Positions 1 to 7,879 are shown, counted from the first letter of the stretch. The stretch is DNA of 14,767 nt from Pinguiococcus pyrenoidosus (GCA_019677205.1 JAAMXY010001836.1:1-14767), one strand, 5' to 3'. Numbers and translations: made by a program. The notes: generated by a model not told the origin, from the letters alone.

Positions 1-48
1 GGGGGGAGGGGGGGTTCTCCTCGGGTAAAGAAGCTGACGACGTTTCAC

Positions 49-372
49 CTGTGCAAACGTTGTGGCGAGGGAGATCGGGGGAACGACCGCTCCAGTTTGC
101 CGGTCTGGCTCCTGGCCCGCGTGAATCAGCGTCGTGCCAAAGCCCTCGGAGCTGCGCACCGCCAGTGGGTCCAGCACGCGCGGGCCAGGAGGCGCAGCAG
201 GCCGCAGAGGTCTGGAAACAGCCGCGCGAGGCCGAGGTTCGCTGAAGATCTTCAGCATGAGCACCAGCATGACCAGCGTCGCCAGCGCGCAGGTCACACA
301 GGACCCAATGAGCAGCGTCTTCGAGGGCAAATCTTCCACATCTGCGCCCAGAGAGCTCCAAATATCGGCCAT
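49..372 (-). CDS. Cystathionine gamma-lyase/synthase-type PLP enzyme, N-terminal exon with a transmembrane helix (partial)
   Basis: Read on the minus strand from ATG at 372 to 49, this gives 108 codons without a stop. Residues about 78-108 contain FGTTLIHAGQEPDRQTGAVV and then PPISLATTFAQ, the N-terminal signature of the Cys/Met-metabolism PLP-dependent family (cystathionine gamma-lyase, cystathionine gamma-synthase, methionine gamma-lyase). The wording is closest to gamma-lyase. The exon ends CAG|GTGAAA at 49/48, exactly where the next family block would follow, so an intron probably starts at 48 and runs off the window; the C-rich run at 1-14 would lie inside it. The PLP lysine is outside the window. 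Residues about 19-43 form a hydrophobic helix followed by an Arg/Pro/Ala-rich linker of about 30 residues, which soluble family members lack. This could be a signal anchor or part of a plastid presequence. An in-frame upstream ATG at 493-495 would add 41 residues; the start at 372 was chosen for its strong context (G at -3 and +4). It is head-to-head with SAM synthetase. Confidence 0.85.
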
Positions 373-1094
373 AGCGCTCTCGGTGGCCTTGTGGCGTCCG
401 GGGACAGAACGTGAACGAGGCTTCGAATTCGATTGCGAACTGCGGAGCCACCGAATCGACGCATAGACTGGGTCGAATGTTGAACTTGTTATCATGGCTC
501 GTTTTAGCCAGTGTTTGAAGATTTGGCTTGACGATTGTGCATAATTGGCTCTCAAATACTTTGAATTATGATTTTCGGAGGATCATCCAATGAATCAAGG
601 ATGTTCCACCATCTGGGGAAAGTCCCGCCACTGTGGCCATTGTATAGGGTCGTGGGACGTGTTTCAAAATTCAAAGAAGTACGTAATCCTTGTGAGCAAT
701 GCGACTGCGTGGTTCCGCGTGTTACGCACGTCTTTTCTGCATTGGTCTCCCCGGACGTGCACAGTCTGCTCTCTCGCAGGCCCTTCCCACACTCTCCCCC
801 CTCAACTCAAGGTGCGTAGTGCTCTCTGCATCGAGACGCCAGTAGCTTCGCAAGCTGTCTTGCTGGAGTGGACAGCGACGGCCATCGCCAAAACTGGCGC
901 TTCGGATGAGAGACCGCAGCCTCCGCTCCCCTCGTAGTCCAAGCTGCTGGGCTCTTCACCACTGGGAGTAGCTTGCCAGCGGATGTCGTTGTCCTGTGAA
1001 CGTCGGCAGACAGAGCAGCGGACGAGTGGAGAGGAGTGGAGGGCAGGAAGTGCCTTGATGGCGTGGAAGACCCACCAAATGGATCGAGTGGCTT

Positions 1095-1140
1095 ACGTGC
1101 GAGGAGGCCTTGGACGCACGTGCGAGGCGTCCTTGGACCC
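1095..1140. repeat. 23-bp tandem duplication upstream of SAM synthetase
   Basis: Two adjacent 23-bp units (1095-1117 and 1118-1140) share ACGTGCGAGG and CCTTGGAC and differ at three positions. Each contains the hexamer GTGCGA, the same hexamer that forms a 5' splice site in the COMMD4-like gene of this window. The duplication may therefore provide alternative donors for a 5' untranslated intron ending at 1194. That use is an inference; the duplication itself is visible. Confidence 0.7.
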
Positions 1141-1143
1141 CTG

Positions 1144-1194
1144 GCTCTTGACCCCCCCCAGCTCACCAAACCCCTTGCTTTGCTCCCTACGCAG
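1144..1194 (+). other. Probable 3' splice site of a 5'-UTR intron of SAM synthetase
   Basis: A pyrimidine-rich run (CCCCTTGCTTTGCTCCCTAC) ends in GCAG directly before the ATG at 1195. This is a typical 3' splice site abutting the start codon. The frame stays open upstream but holds no other ATG, so the protein start does not depend on the intron. Candidate donors are GTGCGA at 1098 or 1121, GTGCGT at 812 and GTACGT at 679. The short introns elsewhere in the window (61-145 nt) favour the nearer donors. Confidence 0.45.
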
Positions 1195-2364
1195 ATGGCT
1201 GACCGCACCTATCTCTTCACCTCGGAGTCCGTGAACGAGGGCCACCCGGACAAGATCTGCGACCAGGTCTCTGACGCCGTGCTGGACGCCATCATCGCCC
1301 AGGATGAGGCCGCGCGCGTGGCGTGCGAGACCTGCACCAAGACCGGCATGATCATGATCTTCGGCGAGATCACCACCACGGCCACCGTGAACTACGAGCA
1401 GGTCATCCGCGACAAGCTGCGCGACATCGGCTACGATGACCCCGACAAGGGCCTGGACTACAAGACCGTCAACGTCATCGTGGCCATCGAGGAGCAGTCG
1501 CCGGACATCGGCCAGGCCGTGGACTCCGCGCACATCCTCGAGCTCGGCGCCGGAGACCAGGGTATCATGTTTGGCTACGCCTGCGACGAGACGCCGTCCA
1601 TGATGCCGCTCACCCACGAGCTCGCCACCCGCCTGGGCAAGAAGCTCACCGAGGTGCGCAAGGACAAGACCCTGCCGTGGGTGCGCCCGGACGGCAAGAC
1701 CCAGGTCACCGTCGAGTACAAGGACATCGACGGCGTGCCCCAGCCGCAGCGCGTGCACACCGTGGTCATCTCCACCCAGCACGACGAGGACGTGACCAAC
1801 GAGCAGATCCGCGCCGACCTCCTCGCGCACGTCATCGGCCCGGTCTGCTCGGAGTACGACTGCAAGCCGGACGACAACACCATCTACCACATCAACCCCT
1901 CTGGCCGCTTCGTGATCGGCGGACCGCACGGCGACGCCGGCCTCACCGGCCGCAAGATCATCATCGACACCTACGGTGGCTGGGGAGCCCACGGTGGTGG
2001 CGCCTTCTCCGGCAAGGACACCTCCAAGGTGGACCGCTCGGCCGCCTACGCCGCTCGCTGGGTGGCCAAGTCCCTCGTGGCCGCCGGCCTGTGCCGCCGG
2101 GTGCTCGTCCAGCTCTCCTACGCCATCGGCATCAGCTACCCGCTCTCCGTCTACGTGAACACCTACGGCACCGCCACCGATGGCCGCACCGACTTCGACA
2201 TCTCCGACATCGTCGGCAAGAACTTCGACCTCCGCCCGGGTGCCATCATCCGCGACCTCAAGCTCCGTCGCCCCGTGCTCCAGGAGACCGCCGCCTACGG
2301 ACACTTCGGCCGCGAGGACACCGACCGGTTCACCTGGGAGGCCCCCAAGGCGCTCACCTTCTAA
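1195..2364 (+). CDS. S-adenosylmethionine synthetase (methionine adenosyltransferase)
   Basis: This cytosolic-type enzyme makes S-adenosylmethionine from methionine and ATP, releasing phosphate and diphosphate. The 389-residue length is normal for eukaryotic members. Clear family motifs are GHPDK (16-20), the ATP-binding GAGDQG (119-124), the block [17 protein letters not shown] (238-254), and the glycine-rich phosphate loop GGGAFSGKD (267-275). The C-terminus keeps the FDLRPG and AAYGHFGR blocks. ATG 1195 is the only possible start in frame and gives the normal [13 protein letters not shown] beginning, with no organelle presequence. Codons are strongly biased to C or G at the third position, more than in neighbouring genes, which suggests high expression. 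It is head-to-head with a cystathionine gamma-lyase/synthase-type gene, which acts in the same metabolic area, and tail-to-tail with the plastid SRP54 gene. Confidence 0.98.
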   Translation: MADRTYLFTSESVNEGHPDKICDQVSDAVLDAIIAQDEAARVACETCTKTGMIMIFGEITTTATVNYEQVIRDKLRDIGYDDPDKGLDYKTVNVIVAIEEQSPDIGQAVDSAHILELGAGDQGIMFGYACDETPSMMPLTHELATRLGKKLTEVRKDKTLPWVRPDGKTQVTVEYKDIDGVPQPQRVHTVVISTQHDEDVTNEQIRADLLAHVIGPVCSEYDCKPDDNTIYHINPSGRFVIGGPHGDAGLTGRKIIIDTYGGWGAHGGGAFSGKDTSKVDRSAAYAARWVAKSLVAAGLCRRVLVQLSYAIGISYPLSVYVNTYGTATDGRTDFDISDIVGKNFDLRPGAIIRDLKLRRPVLQETAAYGHFGREDTDRFTWEAPKALTF

Positions 2365-2412
2365 GCCGCATTCCGTCTCCAGTTCTGGAAGGACGCAGAG
2401 GGGTTGTGACTG

Positions 2413-2462
2413 GCTTGCCTGCTTGCTTGCTTTCTCGCTTGCTTGCTTTCTCGCCTGCTCGC
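2413..2462. repeat. GCTT-rich simple repeat after SAM synthetase
   Basis: The 16-base unit GCTTGCTTGCTTTCTC occurs twice in exact tandem (2421-2436 and 2437-2452), flanked by diverged copies GCTTGCCT and GCCTGCTCGC. It begins 49 bases after the stop codon. A similar GCTT tract lies at 12472-12489, also in a tail-to-tail spacer. Confidence 0.85.
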
Positions 2463-2559
2463 ATCCCCGAAAAGCGTTGCGAAAGATGCGTCGTCGAAGA
2501 CGTCCTTCCCTTGTTTGGATTTCTGGATTTGGATGCCTGGATCTGAATGCTGGGTCCTC

Positions 2560-2610
2560 GGATCTGGATCTGGATCTGGAGTTGGAGTTGGAGTAGGAGT
2601 TGGAGTCGGG
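2560..2610. repeat. Hexamer repeat GGATCT then GTTGGA
   Basis: Three exact copies of GGATCT (2560-2577) are followed by GGA and then by GTTGGA, GTTGGA, GTAGGA, GTTGGA and a decayed GTCGGG. It looks like a hexanucleotide microsatellite in which a variant unit has itself expanded. It lies in non-coding sequence. Confidence 0.85.
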
Positions 2611-2636
2611 CGAGCGAACGACGCGGCGCCCGCACT

Positions 2637-2656
2637 CCTTCCTTCCTTCCTTCCTT
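2637..2656. repeat. (CCTT)5 microsatellite
   Basis: Five perfect CCTT units in the spacer between the convergent SAM synthetase and SRP54 genes. Confidence 0.9.
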
Positions 2657-2998
2657 TGATGTGAATGTGACGCTTCCGTTGCGAGTTGGAGGGCTATCTC
2701 AAGAGCAAGTCGCAATTGTGGCATCACCTATGCTTACATGTGTTCCTCTGCTCCTCTGCTCCCTCTGACACCGAACAAGAACATCAAAAGGCACGCAGAA
2801 TTTATGGACACCGTCACCTACTGCTCCCAGAACAGCAGCACCAACGAAGGTTCTCGCTGCGAGCTCAGCTGCTTCAACGAGCTAGTTTCGATTCTCAGAG
2901 CCGAGTCCATACCCGCGGAAGCCAGGAATGTGGGATTGCTTCTCGATCTCACGGGCAACCAAAAACAGACGCAAGAGGAAAACGACGCTGGAGCAGGA

Positions 2999-4690
2999 TC
3001 ACCTCTTGCGCTTTCTTCCCTTCTTGGGCAGGCCTGAACTCACTCCGAACCCAGAATTCTTCGTGTCGTCCTTCTTCTCCTTCTTCTTCATCGCTCGTCT
3101 CATGTCGCGATTCCCGGCCGCCATCTCCGGGGAAGGCGCCTGGCCAGGCATGCCCATGCCGTCGGGACCGGCGTTGCCCATCATGTTCTTGCCCATGCTG
3201 CTCATCATGGAGCGCATCTGCTGGAACTCGCTGATGAACTGCGAGGCCTCGTCGAGCGACTGGCCCGAGGCGGTTGCGATGCGAATCAGGCGGGCCCTTG
3301 CCGATCGATCCCGAATCAGCAGATCCGGCGTCTTCCGCTCCTTCGGCGTCATGCACTGGATGAGCCCTTCCGCCCGGGCCATGCGCTTCTCGGCCATTCG
3401 GAGCTGGTCGTTGCTGAGCTGGCCCGCCATGCCGGGCAGCATCTTGAGCACGCCGGCCATGCTGCCCATGTTGGAGACCATCTTCGTCTGCTGCAGGAAG
3501 TCGTCGAAGTCGAAGGTCTGGTCCAGCATCTTGTTCACCATCCGCTCCGCCTGCTTCTCGGACACCTCCTTCTCGAGCTTCTCTACCAGCGTCACGACAT
3601 CGCCCATGCCGAGAATGCGGCTGGCCATGCGGTCGGGATAGAAGGGCTCCAGCGCGTCCATCTTCTCGCCCACCCCCGCGAACTTGATCGGCCTTCCGCT
3701 GATCGCGTTCACGCTCAGCGCTGCCCCACCACGGGTGTCGCCGTCGAGCTTCGTAAGGATGGCGCCCGTGATGCTCACCTCCGAGTCGAAGCGCGCCGTG
3801 AGCGTGGCCGCCTCCTGACCCGTCATGGCATCGACGACAAGCAGCGTCTCGTCCGGCTCGAGCGCATCCTTGATGCCGCGGAGCTCGGCCATGAGGTCTT
3901 CGTCGATGACCTGCCGACCGGCCGTATCCACGATGAGCGTGTCGTAGCCCTCCTGCTTGGCCTTCTGGAAGGCATTCGAGGCGATGTCCACGGGACTCGC
4001 CTCCGTGCCCTCCGTGTACACATCCACCCCGACCTGCTCGCCGAGAATCTCCAGCTGCTTGATGGCCGCGGGGCGGTAGACGTCGCACGCCGCCAGGAGG
4101 ACGTTCCTCGGCGCCTTCTCGTCCTCCTTGCAGTACCTGGCCAGCTTGCCACATGCAGTGGTCTTTCCCGCTCCCTGCAGACCCGCAAGCAGCACGACGG
4201 TGGGCCGATCGCCGGCGGCCAGCACCTTCCCGTCCGCATCCCGTTTCCGCCTGTCGGCCAGCGGCGCCGCCTCGGCTCCCATCAGCGAAATGAGCTCGTC
4301 GTTCATGCACTTGATGAACATCTGGTCGGGCGTGGCGCCCTCGACCACTTCCTTGCCCAGCACGTCCTCCTTGACGTTCTTGATGAGGTCGTTGGCCACC
4401 TTGAGGTTGACATCGGCGTCCAGCAGGGCTCTCTTCACGTCCGCCAAGGCCGCGTTCACGTTGTTCTCGGTCAGCGTCTTCTTGCCCCGCAGCAGCTGCC
4501 CAGCTGAGGACATGGCCTCCGAGATGCGGTCGAACATCATCTTCGGCGGGGTCCTGAGGGGGGCGGCTCGACGCAGCGACGGCAGCCTGGGACCAGGGGT
4601 CACCAGAGCTGCGACCCTCCCGCTGCCCCATCCCAGCAGCAGCAGGCTGCACAAGGCAGACGGAAAGAGCCCTCTGGCAAAAACTCTCAT
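2999..4690 (-). CDS. Plastid signal recognition particle protein SRP54 (cpSRP54, Ffh-type)
   Basis: This is a 563-residue SRP GTPase, predicted to work in the plastid stroma delivering proteins to the thylakoid membrane. Residues 1-50 are a presequence: a hydrophobic signal-peptide-like core (about 11-23) followed by ALVTPGPRLPSLRRAAPLRT, which is basic and lacks acidic residues, as in bipartite complex-plastid targeting. The N domain begins at MMFDRISEAM (51). GTPase motifs are GLQGAGKTT (170-178), DTAGRQ (255-260) and TKLDGDTRGG (313-322). The methionine-rich M domain runs from about 390, with KMLPGM and the RNA-binding-type helix RIATASGQSLDEASQF (470-485). The protein ends in a very basic tail, KKGRKRKR. 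Sequence and length fit the Ffh/cpSRP54 branch, not cytosolic SRP54. No intron is needed. It is head-to-head with the small membrane protein gene at 4981. Confidence 0.95.
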   Translation of the reverse strand: MRVFARGLFPSALCSLLLLGWGSGRVAALVTPGPRLPSLRRAAPLRTPPKMMFDRISEAMSSAGQLLRGKKTLTENNVNAALADVKRALLDADVNLKVANDLIKNVKEDVLGKEVVEGATPDQMFIKCMNDELISLMGAEAAPLADRRKRDADGKVLAAGDRPTVVLLAGLQGAGKTTACGKLARYCKEDEKAPRNVLLAACDVYRPAAIKQLEILGEQVGVDVYTEGTEASPVDIASNAFQKAKQEGYDTLIVDTAGRQVIDEDLMAELRGIKDALEPDETLLVVDAMTGQEAATLTARFDSEVSITGAILTKLDGDTRGGAALSVNAISGRPIKFAGVGEKMDALEPFYPDRMASRILGMGDVVTLVEKLEKEVSEKQAERMVNKMLDQTFDFDDFLQQTKMVSNMGSMAGVLKMLPGMAGQLSNDQLRMAEKRMARAEGLIQCMTPKERKTPDLLIRDRSARARLIRIATASGQSLDEASQFISEFQQMRSMMSSMGKNMMGNAGPDGMGMPGQAPSPEMAAGNRDMRRAMKKKEKKDDTKNSGFGVSSGLPKKGRKRKR

Positions 4691-4980
4691 GGCGGAGGCG
4701 TTAAGGCGCTGTCGAAAGCGCCGAAGCGAGGCTTCGCAAACGCCACGTATGTCGAGGTAGACTGATTCGATTTATTTTCGTAGATTACACGATAATATCG
4801 ATACGTTATAGAGTGAGAAGTATCCGAAGCGGAGTACCAAAACATCAGCTGACACCCGAGAAGGTCTCGATGCGGCGTCGACTTTCGACGCCACAACACG
4901 TTGCAGTGGGCGGTGAAGACCATCCAAGGGCTGCACTGGTCGCTCTCAGCTTGCGCCGCCATAGCGATCGAGAGGGCAGA
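4691..4980. promoter_or_regulatory. Head-to-head promoter region of SRP54 and the small membrane protein gene
   Basis: These 290 bases hold an AT-rich core (about 4760-4815, including ATTTATTTTCG and CGATAATATCGATACG) amid GC-rich flanks. That is what a shared nucleosome-poor promoter would look like. No E2F-type match was found here, unlike three of the other head-to-head spacers. An in-frame ATG at 4870 means part of it could instead encode an N-terminal extension of the gene at 4981. Confidence 0.5.
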
Positions 4981-5556
4981 ATGCTGACACTACGACGAAG
5001 CTTGCTGCGCGTTGCGCTTCCCAGGACTGCCCAGCTTAGGTATGCATGTTCTGGCTTCTCGGGCGACGATTTCCGCCTGTTGACGCCTCTACCTTACGTC
5101 AGATATCTGGCGCGGGAAGCGGCCATTCCCATCAAGACACCTCCGCCGCCTCCGTCTCGCAACTCGGCGTCGGTAGATCGGTTCTTCCGCGTCGCTTACT
5201 TCGGGTTCACCAGTAAGTTGCTTGCAGTCCTCCGGGCCTTTGCGAGGTCGAAGGCAGTGAACTGACTCTTTCTTGGCTGCACGCCAGCACTGTTCTTTGG
5301 CTTCTTGTGGCAGTGCTATGCGCCGGACTCGTTTGAGATGATCTTTGGAGAGGGCATGGCAAAGTTTGGCCGGCCAGGAGAGCTGGAAACGCCGTTCGAG
5401 CTGCCGCCGCCGGGAGGTGTAGCTCCTGGGTACCCTTCCGACGTTTCCAACGAGGCGTTCAAGCCGCTGCCGCCTGCTGGAGCGGAGCATGCCGACCAGC
5501 AGGTGTCAGGGAGTGAGCAGGGTGAAGCAGCAACCGAGTCGAAGAAGACAAACTAG
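4981..5556 (+). CDS. Unrecognised single-pass membrane protein, probably mitochondrial (one intron)
   Basis: Two exons, 4981-5212 and 5288-5556, flank a 75-nt intron that starts GTAAGT and ends GCCAG, with a branch-like ACTGAC. Splicing (phase 1) gives 166 residues. The start MLTLRRSLLRVALPRTAQLR is an arginine-rich amphipathic presequence typical of mitochondrial import. A proline run (PPPPPS) follows at about 54-58. The intron falls inside the single hydrophobic segment: VAYFGFT in exon 1 joins LFFGFLW in exon 2, giving a continuous helix of about 16-18 residues, which supports the splice. The C-terminal half is proline- and acid-rich with no cysteine pattern or catalytic motif. I do not recognise the family. 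An accessory subunit of a respiratory complex or an inner-membrane assembly factor would fit its size and shape, but nothing shows this. An upstream in-frame ATG at 4870 is an alternative start. It is tail-to-tail with the Hsp70 gene, 72 bases away. Confidence 0.75.
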
Positions 5557-5628
5557 GCAGAGAGAACAACCAGTGCAACATCTGGCAGCATCTGCCGAAG
5601 CCTTCCTTGACGTGTGGTCCGAACACCT

Positions 5629-7626
5629 TCACATCTCATCACGAAACTCCAGCTCCGCATCGATGTACAAGCTGCCTTCGCCCACGTAATCTTCGGGTTG
5701 CTTCAGGGCGTTGTAGGAGCCATATCCACAGGCCGCAATGTTCTGATTGTCCGGATGCGTGCAATCAATGTTGAACGACCCGAACTCGTATCGCACGTAC
5801 GCATACAAGAGCATCAACACGAGGAGCAGCAGTCCGAGGATGATCTTCTCGCATGTCGACGTGCCAGCTTCCCCGTAGACCCCTTCCGCCTCGCAGAAGA
5901 CGCTCAGCTCTCCCGTCACCTCCGCCATGTGGAATCTCAGGGTGATGAACCTCGGCGTGTCACGAGGATTCTCTTCGAACCACTGCGGATCCGCCTTGAC
6001 AGCAAAGGTGTACCAGCCCATCTCATGGTTCCTCGCCGCGACCTCGTCCTCCCCCTCAAAGAGCTTGACAAGAACATGCTCCTGAGCGGGCGTGGCGAGC
6101 TGCATCCGGACCTCGAAGTCGGCGGGTACGGCGGAGTCCTTCGGGATCGCGACCTGCATCCGCCCGCCCTCGATCTCAAAGCCGATGCTCAGGGGCACCA
6201 CGTCCAGCATGAGCAGGCTTCTCAGCTTCTCCGGAGACACACCGCCGCAAACCGCTGCCCGGATCGCGCAGCCCTGCGCTACGACCGTCTCTGGGTCGAC
6301 AGACAGACAGAGCTCGGGGTCTTTCTGCTTCCGCGCGGCAGAATCGACCGGCCCCAGCCCCGCTGAGGGAAGCGCCTCTAGGATCATGCGCCGCAGGAGA
6401 GGGATCATTGTGCAGCCCCCTACCAGCACGACTTCCAATCCCAGCGACGGATCCTCGGGGACACTGGCCATCGCGTCCGACGCAAGCTGCACCGCACGCT
6501 CGAGCAACGGACGCACGAGCTCCTCAAGCTGCTCGCGGGACAGCCTCAGCGTCTCCGAAAAGTCGCGTCTACTCGGAGCAAAGACATCCTCCGACACCTG
6601 GATATCCACCTGCAGCGCTTCGGACAGCCGAACCTTGGCGTCCCGTGCCAACTGCCTGAGACGCCCTCTGCGCAGTCCCTCACCCGGGCCGAGCTTTGCT
6701 TTGAGCTGCATCTCGAGATGCTCCGCAAGCACCTCGTCGAGATCGTCCCCGCCCAAGGTCGGCTCGCCCTTGACTGTCAGAACCTCAAAGGTGCCACCGA
6801 CGACGTCCATGACGGAAACGTCAGTGGTGCCGCCCCCCATGTCGAACACAAGAACTCGCCGAGTCCCCGCCACGAGGATGCCGTACGCCACCGCGGCCGC
6901 CGTGCTCTCCACGAGGCAGATTGCGTCCACAAAGCCAGCTTCCTTCGCAGCCAAGCGCGTCGCGTGCCTTTGGAGCGCGCTGAAATGCGCGGGAACCCCC
7001 ACAACTGCTGCCATCTTGGGCCCATCGCTCCCGTCGTTCGCAGCCCCTGGTGCTCTCTGCCGTCCCCGGTGGTCCTTGGCCCACTTCCTCCGCACATAGC
7101 CCTCGGCGATCTGCCTCAGGTGCCTCAAGATCGCGGCAGAAACGTCCACCGGCCGCACGACGAAGGTTTCGCTACCGACTACGTGCTCATGCACGACGTC
7201 GCCCACATACTTCTCGCCGGCCAGCCTCGCAGACGGCTTGGCGGGATCCAGCGCGGCGCGGAGATCCTTCGGAAGGCCACGGAGAGCTTCTTGAAACACG
7301 TTGCTCGCCCACACTTGTCCGAGCAGGCGCTTGGTACTGCGGATTTGCCAGTGGTCCGGCGCCGACGGTGCGCTCAGGGCGTCGTATCCGACTTTCCTGA
7401 CGTCGCGGCCTCTCGCCTGGACCACAGACGGCAGAAGCCGCCGGGAGCCGTGCACTTTGATCACTTTTGCGCGGCATTTGTAGTCGTCCCAGAGACTGAT
7501 GCAGCTGTTGGTCGTGCCCAAGTCCACGCCCACCCACACCACAGCATCCTGCGCGCTCCCAGCGCTCTGGCGCGGCCTGAACCACACATCGCGCTCCTCG
7601 GGCGCCAACTCCGCCGTCGCGCGCAT
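5629..7626 (-). CDS. Membrane-anchored Hsp70-family protein without a C-terminal lid
   Basis: A 665-residue Hsp70 relative. The nucleotide-binding domain spans about 30-465, with GVDLGTTNSCISL (33-45), VESTAAAVAYG (239-249), VFDMGGGTTDVSV (260-272) and VLVGGCTMIP (400-409). The interdomain linker and a substrate-binding beta domain follow (LLMLDVVPLSIGFEIEGG, 471-488, and VKLFEGEDE, 520-528). The usual alpha-helical lid is missing. Residues about 595-611 (IILGLLLLVLMLLYAYV) form a clear transmembrane helix, then a 54-residue tail rich in Tyr, Gly and Asp with three cysteines. There is no N-terminal signal, so the chaperone part is probably cytosolic. The position matching the ATPase lysine of Hsc70 (K71) is not lysine: GYDALSA stands where GDAAKNQ is usual. 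ATG 7626 was chosen because the frame upstream runs through a 13-bp repeat and into the divergent CXC gene; MRATAEL gives a normal Hsp70 start. The function is unknown; it may be a membrane-tethered co-chaperone or nucleotide sensor. Confidence 0.9.
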   Translation of the reverse strand: MRATAELAPEERDVWFRPRQSAGSAQDAVVWVGVDLGTTNSCISLWDDYKCRAKVIKVHGSRRLLPSVVQARGRDVRKVGYDALSAPSAPDHWQIRSTKRLLGQVWASNVFQEALRGLPKDLRAALDPAKPSARLAGEKYVGDVVHEHVVGSETFVVRPVDVSAAILRHLRQIAEGYVRRKWAKDHRGRQRAPGAANDGSDGPKMAAVVGVPAHFSALQRHATRLAAKEAGFVDAICLVESTAAAVAYGILVAGTRRVLVFDMGGGTTDVSVMDVVGGTFEVLTVKGEPTLGGDDLDEVLAEHLEMQLKAKLGPGEGLRRGRLRQLARDAKVRLSEALQVDIQVSEDVFAPSRRDFSETLRLSREQLEELVRPLLERAVQLASDAMASVPEDPSLGLEVVLVGGCTMIPLLRRMILEALPSAGLGPVDSAARKQKDPELCLSVDPETVVAQGCAIRAAVCGGVSPEKLRSLLMLDVVPLSIGFEIEGGRMQVAIPKDSAVPADFEVRMQLATPAQEHVLVKLFEGEDEVAARNHEMGWYTFAVKADPQWFEENPRDTPRFITLRFHMAEVTGELSVFCEAEGVYGEAGTSTCEKIILGLLLLVLMLLYAYVRYEFGSFNIDCTHPDNQNIAACGYGSYNALKQPEDYVGEGSLYIDAELEFRDEM

Positions 7627-7667
7627 CGCAAACTCTTGGATCTTCGCCGCGCGCTCTTCCCAAAGCG

Positions 7668-7727
7668 CGACACCGACCCGCGACACCGACCCGCGACACC
7701 GACTCGCGACACTGACACGCGACACCA
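7668..7727. repeat. 13-bp tandem array, about 4.5 copies
   Basis: The units CGACACCGACCCG (7668-7680 and 7681-7693), CGACACCGACTCG (7694-7706), CGACACTGACACG (7707-7719) and a partial CGACACCA (7720-7727) are in direct tandem. The first two are identical and later ones drift. It sits 41 bases upstream of the anchored Hsp70 start, in the shared 5' region. The unit length is not a multiple of three, which argues against it being coding. Confidence 0.9.
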
Positions 7728-7763
7728 ATGCACAGCCCAGTGTGACAGATGGACTCAGGACGC

Positions 7764-7771
7764 GCGCCAAA
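7764..7771 (-). promoter_or_regulatory. E2F/DP-type site (TTTGGCGC)
   Basis: An exact match to the E2F/DP consensus TTTSSCGC on the minus strand, between the divergent anchored Hsp70 and CXC genes. CXC proteins of the LIN54 type act in the same DREAM/MuvB complexes as E2F, so regulation of this gene by E2F is plausible but not shown. Confidence 0.45.
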
Positions 7772-7879
7772 ACCAAACAACTTCGGAAACAAAAACAGGA
7801 GGGCGAGTCCGGCGTCTCTTTGCGGCGGTGCAAGTCTGGCGCTGCGCGCGAGTGACGCCTCGCAGGCGTCTGCGTCAGC

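Larger units (their letters stand above)
373..1194. promoter_or_regulatory. Shared head-to-head 5' region of the cystathionine enzyme and SAM synthetase genes
   Basis: These 822 bases between two divergent sulfur amino acid genes contain no coding region I can support. The part around 480-600 is AT-richer than the rest. An E2F-like but inexact core (CGCCAAAA on the plus strand, 887-894) lies about 300 bases before the synthetase ATG. The stretch nearest the ATG holds a 23-bp tandem duplication and a probable splice acceptor, so part of this spacer may be 5' untranslated region and intron of the synthetase gene. The assignment as a promoter region rests on position only. Confidence 0.5.
2365..2998. 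other. Tail-to-tail spacer between SAM synthetase and SRP54, rich in simple repeats
   Basis: Both flanking genes end here, so 3' untranslated sequence and two polyadenylation regions are expected. The first 300 bases are dominated by GCTT, GGATCT/GTTGGA and CCTT repeats. The rest (about 2660-2998) is plain mixed sequence. One plus-strand open frame of 99 codons crosses it into the SRP54 gene but shows no recognisable motif, and I do not call it a gene. Confidence 0.6.
7627..7879. promoter_or_regulatory. Head-to-head promoter region of the anchored Hsp70 and CXC genes
   Basis: These 253 bases contain a 13-bp tandem array near the Hsp70 start and an exact E2F-consensus site (GCGCCAAA) about 110 bases before the CXC start, followed by an A-rich stretch at about 7769-7800. 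The region probably holds both promoters. Confidence 0.55.

Noticed and set aside
1036-1194. N-terminal extension of SAM synthetase
   Set aside because: The frame is open but has no ATG. The pyrimidine tract and GCAG before 1195 fit a splice acceptor, and the family start is exactly MADRTY-like at 1195.
1093-2727. A 544-codon open frame on the minus strand across SAM synthetase
   Set aside because: It is antisense to an unmistakable enzyme. Strong C/G third-position bias removes stops from the opposite strand. The translation is a monotonous Val/Asp/Gly/Ala/Leu mix without motifs.
2738-3037. A 99-codon plus-strand frame between SAM synthetase and SRP54
   Set aside because: No recognisable motif, a non-ATG beginning is needed for full length, and it overlaps the SRP54 3' end. 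It was left as spacer.
2949-4652. A 567-codon minus-strand frame overlapping SRP54
   Set aside because: It shares the strand but not the frame with SRP54 and is rich in Gly, Arg, Ala and His with no domain. SRP54 explains the region fully.
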